From positions 1 to 23,008 of the forward strand of contig CAJUQB010000041.1 in the NCBI GenBank assembly GCA_910588285.1: a stretch of DNA of 23,008 bases, read 5' to 3'. A program made the translations under genes and the position numbers. The notes beneath the pieces are model-generated. The model worked only from the letters and a program-made list of their open reading frames with translations. It was not told the origin of the DNA and ran no database searches. This DNA comes from an uncultured Lachnospiraceae bacterium. Its GTDB lineage: Bacteria > Bacillota > Clostridia > Lachnospirales > Lachnospiraceae. Positions 1-7,592 of this stretch are shown here, one piece after another. Numbering within the stretch: the stretch's first letter is position 1; each line of letters begins with the position of its first letter.

Positions 1-1027
1 TCTCCGTAGCCAGAATATAGGGCTCTCTGGCTCCGTTCCAGTCAAAGGAGGTATTCAAAACCGCTTCCGCAAAATCCCCGTTGGGGTAGAAATCCGTCCA
101 CTGTCTCTGGCCCTGGAAACCGGCTGCGATGGCATTGTGTCCCACCATCTCCTCCTCACGGCCCTCGGGCAGATTGGGATTGCCGTTCATCAGATCCTTG
201 ATGATCACAGCCATCTTCACCACAAACTCAAACTGCTTTTCCTTCTCCTCATTGCTCTTTTTCACAAAATCCGGATTCTTGTCAAAGCCGATGGCGCAGG
301 TCTCCTTGGCCCAAGCCAGAGCCTTCTGGTATTCTGCCTCATCATAAATGCCTTCTGTCATGCGCCGGATGATCTCCACCTCATCCACAGACTCCACTCG
401 CATTCCCAGGTAGGATTCCATAAAATCAGAGTCAATAATCGAGCCGCCGATTCCCATACAGATAGAGCCGATCTGCAGGTAGGACTTTCCTCTCATGGAC
501 GCTGCCGCAACAGCTGCCCGGCCAAAACGAAGTAATTTTTCCTGGATATCTTCCCCGATAGAGGAGTCGTCTGCATCCACCACGTCATGTCCATAGATTC
601 CGAATGCCGGCAGGCCCTTCTGGGCATGGGTAGCAAGTACAGAAGCAAGGTAAACTGCGCCCGGACGCTCTGTGGCATTCAGTCCCCACACTCCCTTGAT
701 GGTGGTGGGATCCATATCCATGGTCTCAGAGCCATAGCACCAGCAGGGGGTTACCGTAAGGGTAATTGCCACCCCTTCCCTGCGGAACTTCTCCTCGCAG
801 GCTGCCGCCTCCGCCACACGGCCGATGGTGGTATCTGCGATCACCACCTTCACCGGCTCGCCGTTGGAATACCTGATATTTTCTTCGAAGAGCTTTGCGG
901 CTGCCCTGGCCATTCCCATGGTCTGTTCCTCCAGCCCCTCGCGAACCTTCAGCGGCCCTCTTCTCCCGTCAATGGTGGGGCGGATCCCGATTGCCGGGTA
1001 ACCGCCGATTAATCTTGATGCTGCCAT
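1..1027 (-). CDS. fucI: L-fucose isomerase, N-terminal part (runs off the left edge)
   Basis: Interconverts L-fucose and L-fuculose in the cytoplasm, the first committed step of L-fucose catabolism. The 342 visible residues match the N-terminal part of FucI closely from memory: GIRPTIDGRRGPLKVREGLE near the start, EAAACEEKF, TVTPCWCYGSET, NATERPGAVYLA, FGIYGHDVVDADD, AAGFQGQRQWTD and SFDWNGAREP. The family is about 590 residues, so roughly 58% is present. The last complete codon is the Glu of 'LATE', which I align with the metal-binding Glu337 of the E. coli enzyme; the other ligands lie outside. The ATG at 1025-1027 has AAGGAGG nine bases upstream. It is the last visible gene of the CUT2 transport operon, 80 bp after the permease, with no clear terminator between. 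D-arabinose activity is common in the family, but L-fucose fits the neighbours. Confidence in identity is high. Confidence 0.95.
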   Translation of the reverse strand, partial: MAASRLIGGYPAIGIRPTIDGRRGPLKVREGLEEQTMGMARAAAKLFEENIRYSNGEPVKVVIADTTIGRVAEAAACEEKFRREGVAITLTVTPCWCYGSETMDMDPTTIKGVWGLNATERPGAVYLASVLATHAQKGLPAFGIYGHDVVDADDSSIGEDIQEKLLRFGRAAVAAASMRGKSYLQIGSICMGIGGSIIDSDFMESYLGMRVESVDEVEIIRRMTEGIYDEAEYQKALAWAKETCAIGFDKNPDFVKKSNEEKEKQFEFVVKMAVIIKDLMNGNPNLPEGREEEMVGHNAIAAGFQGQRQWTDFYPNGDFAEAVLNTSFDWNGAREPYILATE

Positions 1028-1107
1028 AATTGCATTCCTCCTTAATTTAAGTTTAGACTATGATACTATGATTGCATTGACATATCTTCTTTTCCAAAGC
1101 CAACATG

Positions 1108-2130
1108 TTATCTTTTCTTTTTGCTCTTCATGAATTTGAAACCGCCGCCGTTAAATTTGGTACTTAAAATCAAAACAATGATCAAAAGGCCGCCCCAGAT
1201 CAGGCTGGCATGATACGGGTTCAGATTCGAGAACATATTCACCCCGGATGCAATGATTTGGATGGATACCACCGCCAACAATACATTAATGATCTTACCC
1301 ATACCACCGTCCGGCAGCACGCCTGCCAGCACCAGGATCAGGATCACACGCATGACATACGAGGTTCCATAATCTGCTTTGGCAGAATTCATGGTAGATA
1401 CCATCAGCATACAGCCATAGCAGCAGATGATATCCGCCAAAACGAAGGTTCCAATGATCATCCCTCTTGTATTGATCGCGGAAAACCGTGCCGCCTTCAC
1501 ATTGGTTCCGATCATGTACAGCTTCTTCCCATAGGTCGTAAATTTGAGTAAAAAAGCTGCAATCAAAAATACAATGATGAATACCAGAAGCGGCACAGGG
1601 AGGAAGCCAAACAGCATCATATGTCCGATCTCCGTATACAAGGGTGTCACGCCGGTCACCGCATACCCCTGGGTAAGAGCTGTTGACAGGCCCAGCCATA
1701 CAAGCTGCATGGCAATGGTTGCCATCACCGGCGGAATATTCAAATAAGCGATCAGTACACCGTTAATTACACCGCCCAGCGCTCCGATCAGGGTCACAAT
1801 CACAAGGCTCACCAATATAACGCCTGCCATCTGCCCGGTTGACATTCCTTCGGTGGTATGGGCAGCCATATAACGCACTGCCATAATCGTTGCAAAATCC
1901 CCTAATGCCACAAAGGACATATCGATATTACCGCTGATAAAACAAAACATTACGCCTATGGTCATCAGGCCGAATTCCGGGAACTGCATCACAATGCCTC
2001 TCCAGGTGCCCAGAGTCCAGAGGGTTCCGCCTTTTGTGGCAGTAAAGAAGATCAGCAGGACCGCCAGCAATGCCAGCAGCATTGTAGTATAATTATTTTT
2101 ACTGGTAAATTCCTTTACTTTTCCTAACAT
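1108..2130 (-). CDS. CUT2 sugar ABC transporter permease (RbsC/LsrD-like), second of pair
   Basis: Inner-membrane permease of the ribose/rhamnose/AI-2 (CUT2) importer family, 340 residues, the usual length. The sequence shows about eight to ten hydrophobic segments, with a short basic cytoplasmic N-terminus and a Lys-rich tail (FMKSKKKR). Family-type stretches include 'GVMFCFISGNIDMSFVALGDFATIMA', the counterpart of the 'GGIDLSVG' region, and 'RVILILVLAGVLPDGGMGKI'. It starts 15 bp after the first permease ends and has a GGGAGGG ribosome-binding site. It presumably pairs with the 2146-3147 permease as a heterodimer served by the tandem ATPase. The substrate cannot be read from the permease. 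The adjoining fucI and mutarotase genes suggest L-fucose, with L-rhamnose as the alternative. Confidence 0.9.
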   Translation of the reverse strand: MLGKVKEFTSKNNYTTMLLALLAVLLIFFTATKGGTLWTLGTWRGIVMQFPEFGLMTIGVMFCFISGNIDMSFVALGDFATIMAVRYMAAHTTEGMSTGQMAGVILVSLVIVTLIGALGGVINGVLIAYLNIPPVMATIAMQLVWLGLSTALTQGYAVTGVTPLYTEIGHMMLFGFLPVPLLVFIIVFLIAAFLLKFTTYGKKLYMIGTNVKAARFSAINTRGMIIGTFVLADIICCYGCMLMVSTMNSAKADYGTSYVMRVILILVLAGVLPDGGMGKIINVLLAVVSIQIIASGVNMFSNLNPYHASLIWGGLLIIVLILSTKFNGGGFKFMKSKKKR

Positions 2131-2145
2131 ACTATCCCTCCCCCC

Positions 2146-3147
2146 TTATTTTCTGCGGCGCATAGCCTGAATTGCAGATACCGTAACACCAATCAGAATC
2201 ACAAGGCCATTGAAAAAATCCTGCCAATAGCTGTCAATCCCCATCAGCAGCATACTGTTGGATACCACAGTAATAATGGCCACCGCACACACCGTGCCGA
2301 ATACCGAGCCCTCCCCGCCGAAAATGCTGGCGCCTCCAAGGATGACTGCCGGAATGATGGTCATTTCCTTCCCCACCATGGCCTTGGGGATGGACTGCCG
2401 CGCCATACATACGCGGATCATGCCGATAAATCCGGCGGAAGCCCCTACTACAGTATACAGGATAAACTTTACCCTCCTGACATTGTAGCCTGCACGCTCT
2501 GCGGAAACCTCGTTGCCGCCAATGGCGTACAGCGCACGGCCAAACATGGTTTTATTTAAAACAAAGGAAGTGATAATGCACAGCAGCACAAAGGGAATGA
2601 ACATACTGGTCATGGTGGAGCGAAGCCCTGCAGAATTCTTCACCTCAAACAGATAGGATTCGCCAAAGGTACGGAATCCCACCGGAAGGGTGGAGGTAAT
2701 CTCCTTCAGCTCCAAAAGTCCCATGGTAATACCTACAAAAAAAGTCTGGGTGCCCAGCGTTATAATCATCGTATTCAGCTTAAAATTGGCAATGATCCAG
2801 CCGTTCAGCATCCCCAGCACAGCGCCAATCACAATAGCCAGGATAAATCCCAGCAGCGGATTGGTGGAACACCAGCCCATATTCACGCAGATCGTAGTGG
2901 ACAAGGCATAGGCCAATGCCGCAACCGCCGGAAAGGAAAGGTCAAATCCGCCGGAAACCATAACCACCAGGCATATCATTGCAAACATGCCGTCCACAAC
3001 CATTGCACGCAAAATGGTTACCACAGTACTTGATTCAAACAATTGTCCACCGGAAACAGCCTGGATTGCAATACACATAATGATCAATACCAGAAAAATC
3101 CAAAATTCCGTCCTTCCGGTGATGCGCTTTATTTTTGCTTTATTCAT
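2146..3147 (-). CDS. CUT2 sugar ABC transporter permease (RbsC/LsrC-like), first of pair
   Basis: Integral membrane subunit of 333 residues in the RbsC family. It has multiple hydrophobic helices, the conserved 'MVSGGFDLSFPAVAALAYA' region (family GGIDLSVG), 'TLGTQTFFVGI', and the C-terminal 'VILGGASIFGGEGSVFGTV' typical of CUT2 permeases (family LGGTSLAGG..G). It follows the ATPase gene by 14 bp and precedes the second permease by 15 bp, so it is clearly operonic. The start ATG at 3145-3147 has a GGAGGGAAGG ribosome-binding site. Two non-identical permeases plus a tandem ATPase is the layout of LsrACDB and RhaSTPQ systems rather than of homodimeric RbsC. Confidence 0.91.
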   Translation of the reverse strand: MNKAKIKRITGRTEFWIFLVLIIMCIAIQAVSGGQLFESSTVVTILRAMVVDGMFAMICLVVMVSGGFDLSFPAVAALAYALSTTICVNMGWCSTNPLLGFILAIVIGAVLGMLNGWIIANFKLNTMIITLGTQTFFVGITMGLLELKEITSTLPVGFRTFGESYLFEVKNSAGLRSTMTSMFIPFVLLCIITSFVLNKTMFGRALYAIGGNEVSAERAGYNVRRVKFILYTVVGASAGFIGMIRVCMARQSIPKAMVGKEMTIIPAVILGGASIFGGEGSVFGTVCAVAIITVVSNSMLLMGIDSYWQDFFNGLVILIGVTVSAIQAMRRRK

Positions 3148-3161
3148 ATGTCCTTCCCTCC

Positions 3162-4646
3162 TTAGCGGATAATCTCCAAAATATTATTTTCGCTGATTTC
3201 ATCCCCTGTCATTTCACCCACAATCTGTCCTTCCTTCATAACAATGACACGGCTGCAGTTTACAACCACCTCTGAAAGGTCATCGGAAATGATAATCACT
3301 GCAAGGCCTTCATTGGCCAGATTATGAACCAGCGCATGGATATCCTGCTTCGCCCCCACATCTACTCCCACGGTAGGGCCGTTTAAAATCAAAACATCCA
3401 GATCATTGGACAGCCATTTGGACAGCACAATCTTCTGCTGGTTTCCTCCAGACAATGTAGATGCAAACTTGCGGACATCATCTGTCTTGATCGAGAATTT
3501 TTCCTTCCATATATTGGCATCATCCAGAATGTCCTTATTCTTGATCAGCCCGATTGCATTGGAAAGCCGCTTTAAAGAGGATAAGGTAATATTATCGGAA
3601 ATGGGCTGCTGCAGGCACAATCCTTCTGTCAGACGATCCTCCGGCACATACCCAATCTTCAGCTTCTGTGCTTTGATGGGGCTGGTAATCTTCACCGGTT
3701 CCCCATTTAATACAATCGTCCCCTCCTTGGGATGCTCCAGCCCAAACAGGCTTAAGGCCAGCTCTGTCCGCCCGGAGCCAAGCAGACCCGTGATACCCAG
3801 GATCTCGCCCTTACGCAATTCAAAGGAAACATCCTTAAACTTATTCTTAAGGCTTAAATGATCCACCTTCAGCACCGGCTCCTTGCTGACATTCTTCGCA
3901 ACAAAATGGTCATCTGTCAGCTCGCGCCCCGTCATATGATATGTAAATTCCTGCGGTGTCAGCTCCTTGGTAGGGCCTGCATACACATTTTCACCATTAC
4001 GCATGATACAGACATCATCCGATATTTCAAAGATTTCCTCTGTCTTATGGCTGATGAACATGATGGCAATCCCACTGTCCCGAAGCTGGCGTGCTGTCTT
4101 GAACAGCGCATCTACCTCCTTCTTCGTCAAAGCAGTGGTCGGCTCATCCATAATGATTAATTTTGCATCAAACAGCAGTGCCCGGCAGATGGCTACCAGC
4201 TGTTTATCTGCTACGCTAAGCTCCCCCATTTTTGCATTTAAATCTATATTATAGCCGATCTTTGATAAAGCCTCCTTCGCAGTCGCCTCCCAGCTTTTGC
4301 GGTTTACAAGCTTTTTCCCGGCAGTGATCTCAGAGTTGATTGCCAGGTTCTCCATAACCGTCAGGTTCGGAAAAATTGACAAATCCTGATAGATTACCTG
4401 GATCCCCAGTTTCGTCGCCTCTGCTGGCGTAATCCTGGTAATTGGTTTTCCTTCAAATATTACTTCCCCTTCATCCTTCGTGTAAACCCCGGAGATAATT
4501 TTTACCAGTGTAGACTTTCCGCAGCCATTCTCTCCAGCAAGGCACATTACCTTCCCAGGCCTGACTTTAAAATTGACATTTTTTAATGCGTGAACACCTG
4601 CAAAGGATTTGCATATGCCAGTCATTTCCAGTAAATATTCAGACAT
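3162..4646 (-). CDS. CUT2 sugar ABC transporter tandem ATPase (RbsA/LsrA/RhaT-like)
   Basis: Cytoplasmic ATPase with two fused nucleotide-binding domains, 494 residues, normal for RbsA-type proteins. Domain 1: Walker A GENGCGKST (38-46), signature LSVADKQ (143-149), Walker B LIIMDEPT (163-170), switch His at FISH (200). Domain 2: degenerate P-loop GLLGSGRT (287-294), canonical LSGGNQQ (398-404), but Walker B reads LILNGPT (419-425), so the usual Asp-Glu pair is Asn422-Gly423. One composite site therefore probably lacks the catalytic Glu, as in asymmetric ABC importers. The gene follows the binding-protein gene across a 91-bp gap holding a strong stem-loop. The ATG has GGAGG ten bases upstream. 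Confidence 0.94.
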   Translation of the reverse strand: MSEYLLEMTGICKSFAGVHALKNVNFKVRPGKVMCLAGENGCGKSTLVKIISGVYTKDEGEVIFEGKPITRITPAEATKLGIQVIYQDLSIFPNLTVMENLAINSEITAGKKLVNRKSWEATAKEALSKIGYNIDLNAKMGELSVADKQLVAICRALLFDAKLIIMDEPTTALTKKEVDALFKTARQLRDSGIAIMFISHKTEEIFEISDDVCIMRNGENVYAGPTKELTPQEFTYHMTGRELTDDHFVAKNVSKEPVLKVDHLSLKNKFKDVSFELRKGEILGITGLLGSGRTELALSLFGLEHPKEGTIVLNGEPVKITSPIKAQKLKIGYVPEDRLTEGLCLQQPISDNITLSSLKRLSNAIGLIKNKDILDDANIWKEKFSIKTDDVRKFASTLSGGNQQKIVLSKWLSNDLDVLILNGPTVGVDVGAKQDIHALVHNLANEGLAVIIISDDLSEVVVNCSRVIVMKEGQIVGEMTGDEISENNILEIIR

Positions 4647-4684
4647 TTAGGTTCCGCCTCCTTTACCTTCTCTTTTTATTAATA

Positions 4685-4711
4685 AGGCAGAGAAGCATTG
4701 CTTCTCTGCCT
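4685..4711 (-). terminator. Stem-loop between binding-protein and ATPase genes (attenuator or mRNA stabiliser)
   Basis: Perfect inverted repeat: arms AGGCAGAGAAGC and GCTTCTCTGCCT (12 bp) around a 3-nt loop, just downstream of the binding-protein stop at 4738. In the minus-strand transcript it is followed by A/T-rich TATTAATAAAAAG rather than a clean U-run. I infer partial termination or 3'-end protection, giving more binding protein than ATPase and permease. The structure is seen; the role is inferred. Confidence 0.6.
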
Positions 4712-4737
4712 CATAACAATTCTATTTTCAGTTCTAT

Positions 4738-5865
4738 TTAGAATCCAAAATCATCTACATTTTCCATTGTAACAGCAATCTGTCCCTGTCCAACAATTAC
4801 CTTATCCTGGATATCCACTGCATTGTAGCCGTCAACGCCCAGGTCAGCCCCTGCTGCGATCTCTTCGCCATTGAACATCTTTACGCCCAGGTTCAGCATC
4901 GCCTTAGCAGAAAGGCCCGGATCCCACAGTGCAACAGAACCCAAGGTTCCATCCTGCAAATAATCCTTTACTTCAAGGGGCATTGCAACGGAAATAGCAA
5001 ATACCTTACCAGTCAATCCCAGCTCCTGAATCGCCCGTGCTGCGCCGGGAGCATCAAAGGAACCGGTTCCCAGAATCCCCTTCAGGTCCGGGTACTTCTG
5101 AATCATCTCTTTTGTCAGCTGATAGGCCTTCTCAGCATCGGAATCATCTGCCACACGCTTATCGGGAACAAGCTCCATGTTGGGATATGCTTCCTCCTGA
5201 CGTGCAACAGCTGCGTCTGCCCAGTTGTTCTGGGACTCCATGGTCATGGAACCAACCATGGTAATGTACTGGCCTTCCTCGCCCATCTGTGCTGCCAGCT
5301 GATCCATCAAAAATCCGCCAAGTCCGGTCTCGTCAAAGGCCTCTACGTCGTAATCAACGTTCTCCATACCAGAAGCCTCTGTAGCAATCACGATGATGCC
5401 CTTCTCGCGGGCTTCCTTGCAGATTGCTTCGCATGCTGCCGGGTCGTTGGGGGAGAAGCAGAGAATATCAACGCCCTGGTTCACCAGGTCTGTCATGATC
5501 TGAACCTGTGCTGCCGCATCAACCTCTGTGGGTCCCTTGTAGATTACTTCGATCCCGTTCTCTGTGCCCCACTCTTTTACATTCTTCTCTACATAATCCC
5601 ACCAGGCCTGCCCCATAACCTTGGGAACAAATGCGATTGTGGGAACGTCCCCAGATGGCGCCTGCCCCTCTGTGTTCCCGCCTGCCTGCGTGTCATCGGA
5701 AGGTGTCCCTGCATCATTGGAAGGCTCTTCTGCGCCATTGGAAGGAGTCTGATCCCCTGTGGTGCTGGAATCGGAAGGCGTTGCGTCATTGCCACTGCCG
5801 CACCCCACCAACAGAGCTGCTGTCATTGCCATTGTCAACAAAGCTGCTAATACTTTCTTTTTCAT
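4738..5865 (-). CDS. CUT2 sugar-binding lipoprotein (RhaS/LsrB/RbsB-like)
   Basis: Membrane-anchored sugar-binding protein of a CUT2 importer, 375 residues. The signal peptide MKKKVLAALLTMAMTAALLVGC ends in a lipobox with lipidated Cys22. An acidic Ser/Thr/Gly/Pro linker spans about 23-72. The Peripla_BP_4-type domain follows, with 'IAFVPKVMGQAWWDYVEKNV', 'YKGPTEVDAAAQVQIMTDLVNQGVD' and 'GSVALWDPGLSAKAM', patterns I associate with the LsrB/RhaS branch. The ATG at 5863-5865 has CAGGAGGTAAAAC upstream, and a TTGAAA-17-TATTAT promoter gives a predicted 5' leader of about 47 nt. With a RhaM-type mutarotase upstream and fucI downstream in the same gene run, L-fucose (or L-rhamnose) is the best guess for ligand. 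AI-2 is less likely because no lsrK/F/G genes are present. Confidence 0.9.
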   Translation of the reverse strand: MKKKVLAALLTMAMTAALLVGCGSGNDATPSDSSTTGDQTPSNGAEEPSNDAGTPSDDTQAGGNTEGQAPSGDVPTIAFVPKVMGQAWWDYVEKNVKEWGTENGIEVIYKGPTEVDAAAQVQIMTDLVNQGVDILCFSPNDPAACEAICKEAREKGIIVIATEASGMENVDYDVEAFDETGLGGFLMDQLAAQMGEEGQYITMVGSMTMESQNNWADAAVARQEEAYPNMELVPDKRVADDSDAEKAYQLTKEMIQKYPDLKGILGTGSFDAPGAARAIQELGLTGKVFAISVAMPLEVKDYLQDGTLGSVALWDPGLSAKAMLNLGVKMFNGEEIAAGADLGVDGYNAVDIQDKVIVGQGQIAVTMENVDDFGF

Positions 5866-5918
5866 GTTTTACCTCCTGTAAAATAGTTTTGTATTGAAAA
5901 CTTCCAATTCATGTTCTT

Positions 5919-5947
5919 ATAATAGCTCACAATATCATCGGTTTCAA
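5919..5947 (-). promoter_or_regulatory. Promoter of the CUT2 binding-protein operon
   Basis: On the minus strand, -35 TTGAAA (5942-5947), a 17-bp spacer and -10 TATTAT (5919-5924). The expected start is near 5912, 47 nt before the binding-protein ATG. A LacI-type site lies exactly 18 bp upstream of the -35, the same layout as at the promoter at 7442-7470. Confidence 0.72.
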
Positions 5948-5965
5948 CAATTATTTAATTGCATA

Positions 5966-5978
5966 TTTAAACGTTTCA
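5966..5978 (-). promoter_or_regulatory. LacI-type operator, copy A
   Basis: Minus-strand TGAAACGTTTAAA with a perfect AAACGTTT core, centred about 60 bp upstream of the predicted start. Twelve of 13 bases match copy B (7489-7501), which is at the same distance from its own promoter. LacI-family proteins typically bind palindromes with a central CG. The divergently encoded LacI-type fusion is the obvious candidate binder. A CcpA site is possible, but the spacing of TG to CG differs from the usual cre pattern. Confidence 0.65.
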
Positions 5979-6032
5979 CTTAATTTTGAACAATTAAAAA
6001 TCATTTCCGCCCCATCTTCCCGTTAAAATGCT

Positions 6033-6356
6033 CTAGTCCAGGTGATAGATTTCATCCATTCCTGACCAGAATTCCCCCTCTTCGCAATCTGCTAAGGGCT
6101 GCATCAGAGGCTTCACCACATCCCACCAGGCCTGCGTATTGGGATCTGCCGCCATCTTGGCCATATCTGCCTCAAAGTCTTCTCCGTCATATTCATAATA
6201 AGCAAACAGGTATTCCCCTCTGCTGTAGATGGAATAATTCTTCAGATGGCACTCCTTGATCATCTCATTGACACCCGGCAGGGGATTGGCATGCCATTTT
6301 GCATAAGTCTCCAGATCCTTTACCTTAATCATTTCACCGATTCTCTTCACTGCCAT
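6033..6356 (-). CDS. RhaM-family L-rhamnose/L-fucose mutarotase
   Basis: Small cytoplasmic enzyme of 107 residues that interconverts alpha and beta anomers of a 6-deoxyhexose so the isomerase gets its preferred form. It belongs to the dimeric ferredoxin-like RhaM (DUF718) family. Tyr18 and His22 fall at the same positions as the E. coli RhaM catalytic residues as I recall them, and the Trp pair (77-78, 'AWWDVV') and the C-terminal 'MDEIYHLD' also match. The ATG at 6354-6356 directly abuts the TAG of the upstream URO-D-like gene with no gap, and its AGGAGGT ribosome-binding site lies inside that gene, so translation is probably coupled. Family members act on L-rhamnose, and relatives act on L-fucose. 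Linkage to fucI favours fucose, hence no symbol. Confidence 0.88.
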   Translation of the reverse strand: MAVKRIGEMIKVKDLETYAKWHANPLPGVNEMIKECHLKNYSIYSRGEYLFAYYEYDGEDFEADMAKMAADPNTQAWWDVVKPLMQPLADCEEGEFWSGMDEIYHLD

Positions 6357-7394
6357 CTAATACACCTCCTGCGCTTCCTCAAACAGCGCGTGAATATTGG
6401 CTGGCGGCACATCCTGCATTACCGCCTCATGGCTGGGTGAGATTACCAGGCCGGTAGGAAAGATTCCTCTAAGCTCCCGGACCTTCTCACGAACCATCTG
6501 CGGCGTTCCGTTTACCAGAAGATCCTGGGTATCCACACCGCCGCAGAAGGAAATCCTTCCGCCGAACCGCTCCTTCAGATTCTCCGGCTCCATGCCTGCT
6601 GCAAGAGCCTGGATCGGGTGCACCACATCTACCCCTGCTTCTATCAGATCCGGTATCACATCCACAATGGAGCCGCAGGAATGATAAATCACCTTAAGGC
6701 CGTAGGAATGCGCCTGCTCCACCAGCTTCCTGCAGCCAGGGATCACAAAATCCCGCACGCATTGGGGCGACAGCATCAGCCCGCGCTGGCTTCCCATATC
6801 GTTCCCGATGAGCACTGCATCCAGCTTCCCCTTGGTTGCCTCAAAGAAAATCTCATTGGCCCTAAGGTAAAAATTAACAATCTTCTCATCTACCGCTTGG
6901 TAGATTTCCGGATTGGCCAGCATATTCATCAATGCTGTCTCCATCCCAAAGGAAGCGCAGGTATCCTGAAAATGGGCAGACCAGCACATGGCCAGGCGCA
7001 CCTTATCCTTTGGGGCAGCCTCCACCCGGCGGCGGCATTCTTCCACATCAATGTACTTCTCCGGATCCGGCCACTCAAAAAAATCCAGATCCTCCGCATC
7101 CTCCGCATCCTTAAAGCATCCGTCGGCCGTCAGCGTACGTTCCTCCGCATCCACATCCCCATCCATATACCAGTCAAAGGCCGCATAGATGGCGCTTGCT
7201 GTCGGTGATTTGTAGGGAACCTCAATGGCATAGAAATCATCCCCTACCGCCAGCTTCAGCTCATGCATATTCTTCACACCGTAATATTCAAACAATGCCG
7301 GCTGAGCCTTGATATCCGGCATTCCCAGCCAGGCGGCCGGACGGTCTACCGGTTCACGGTTAATGGTTGCAAAAAATCGTTCTCTACTATTCAT
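6357..7394 (-). CDS. Uroporphyrinogen decarboxylase / cobalamin methyltransferase-like protein of unknown substrate
   Basis: A 345-residue TIM-barrel protein of the URO-D superfamily. It starts with the family-typical MNSRERFFATINREPVDRP and carries a candidate zinc motif His238-x-Cys240 ('YHSCGS') plus Cys284 ('SFCGGVDTQ'). This HxC...C arrangement is known in MtaA/MtbA-type methyltransferases rather than in haem-pathway decarboxylases. I chose the ATG at 7392-7394 because AAGGAG precedes it by eight bases and because the longer start at 7436 would lie at the predicted transcription start. It is the first gene of the operon, abutting the mutarotase. No corrinoid protein or reactivase gene is visible, so the reaction is unknown. 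I infer a sugar-linked role only from its position. Confidence 0.83.
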   Translation of the reverse strand: MNSRERFFATINREPVDRPAAWLGMPDIKAQPALFEYYGVKNMHELKLAVGDDFYAIEVPYKSPTASAIYAAFDWYMDGDVDAEERTLTADGCFKDAEDAEDLDFFEWPDPEKYIDVEECRRRVEAAPKDKVRLAMCWSAHFQDTCASFGMETALMNMLANPEIYQAVDEKIVNFYLRANEIFFEATKGKLDAVLIGNDMGSQRGLMLSPQCVRDFVIPGCRKLVEQAHSYGLKVIYHSCGSIVDVIPDLIEAGVDVVHPIQALAAGMEPENLKERFGGRISFCGGVDTQDLLVNGTPQMVREKVRELRGIFPTGLVISPSHEAVMQDVPPANIHALFEEAQEVY

Positions 7395-7441
7395 CGCACA
7401 CGCTCCTTTTTGATTGTCTATTTCCCTCATAAACAACCTTC

Positions 7442-7470
7442 ATTATAGGTGTGCTTTTGTTCATTTTCAA
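7442..7470 (-). promoter_or_regulatory. Promoter of the URO-D-like/mutarotase genes
   Basis: Minus-strand -35 TTGAAA (7465-7470), 17-bp spacer, perfect -10 TATAAT (7442-7447). The predicted start is near 7435, giving a leader of about 41 nt to the ATG at 7394. A LacI-type operator lies 18 bp upstream of the -35. Confidence 0.78.
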
Positions 7471-7488
7471 TAATTATTTATTTTTGCA

Positions 7489-7501
7489 TTTAATCGTTTC
7501 A
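7489..7501 (-). promoter_or_regulatory. LacI-type operator, copy B
   Basis: Minus-strand TGAAACGATTAAA, differing from copy A at one base, centred about 60 bp upstream of the predicted start. It lies in the 198-bp divergent region before the LacI-type regulator gene. The rest of that region is A/T-rich, and I see no convincing promoter for the regulator in it. Confidence 0.65.
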
Positions 7502-7592
7502 TTTTTGTTTCAGTTTCTCCCCGGAATCTTTCGGCTAGATAATTGACTTTTCCGGTTCTCTATGACAAACTAACAGGAAAAGGAGGGATAGC

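Noticed and set aside
5966..5978. Reading the TGAAACGTTTAAA sites as CcpA cre boxes
   Set aside because: The spacing between TG and the central CG is one base shorter than the usual cre pattern, and identical placement at two promoters beside a LacI-type gene fits a local regulator better. CcpA is not fully excluded.
7395..7436. Longer start for the URO-D-like gene (MFMREIDNQKGACA)
   Set aside because: It would begin at or before the predicted transcription start. The internal ATG has AAGGAG and begins with the conserved MNSRERFF.
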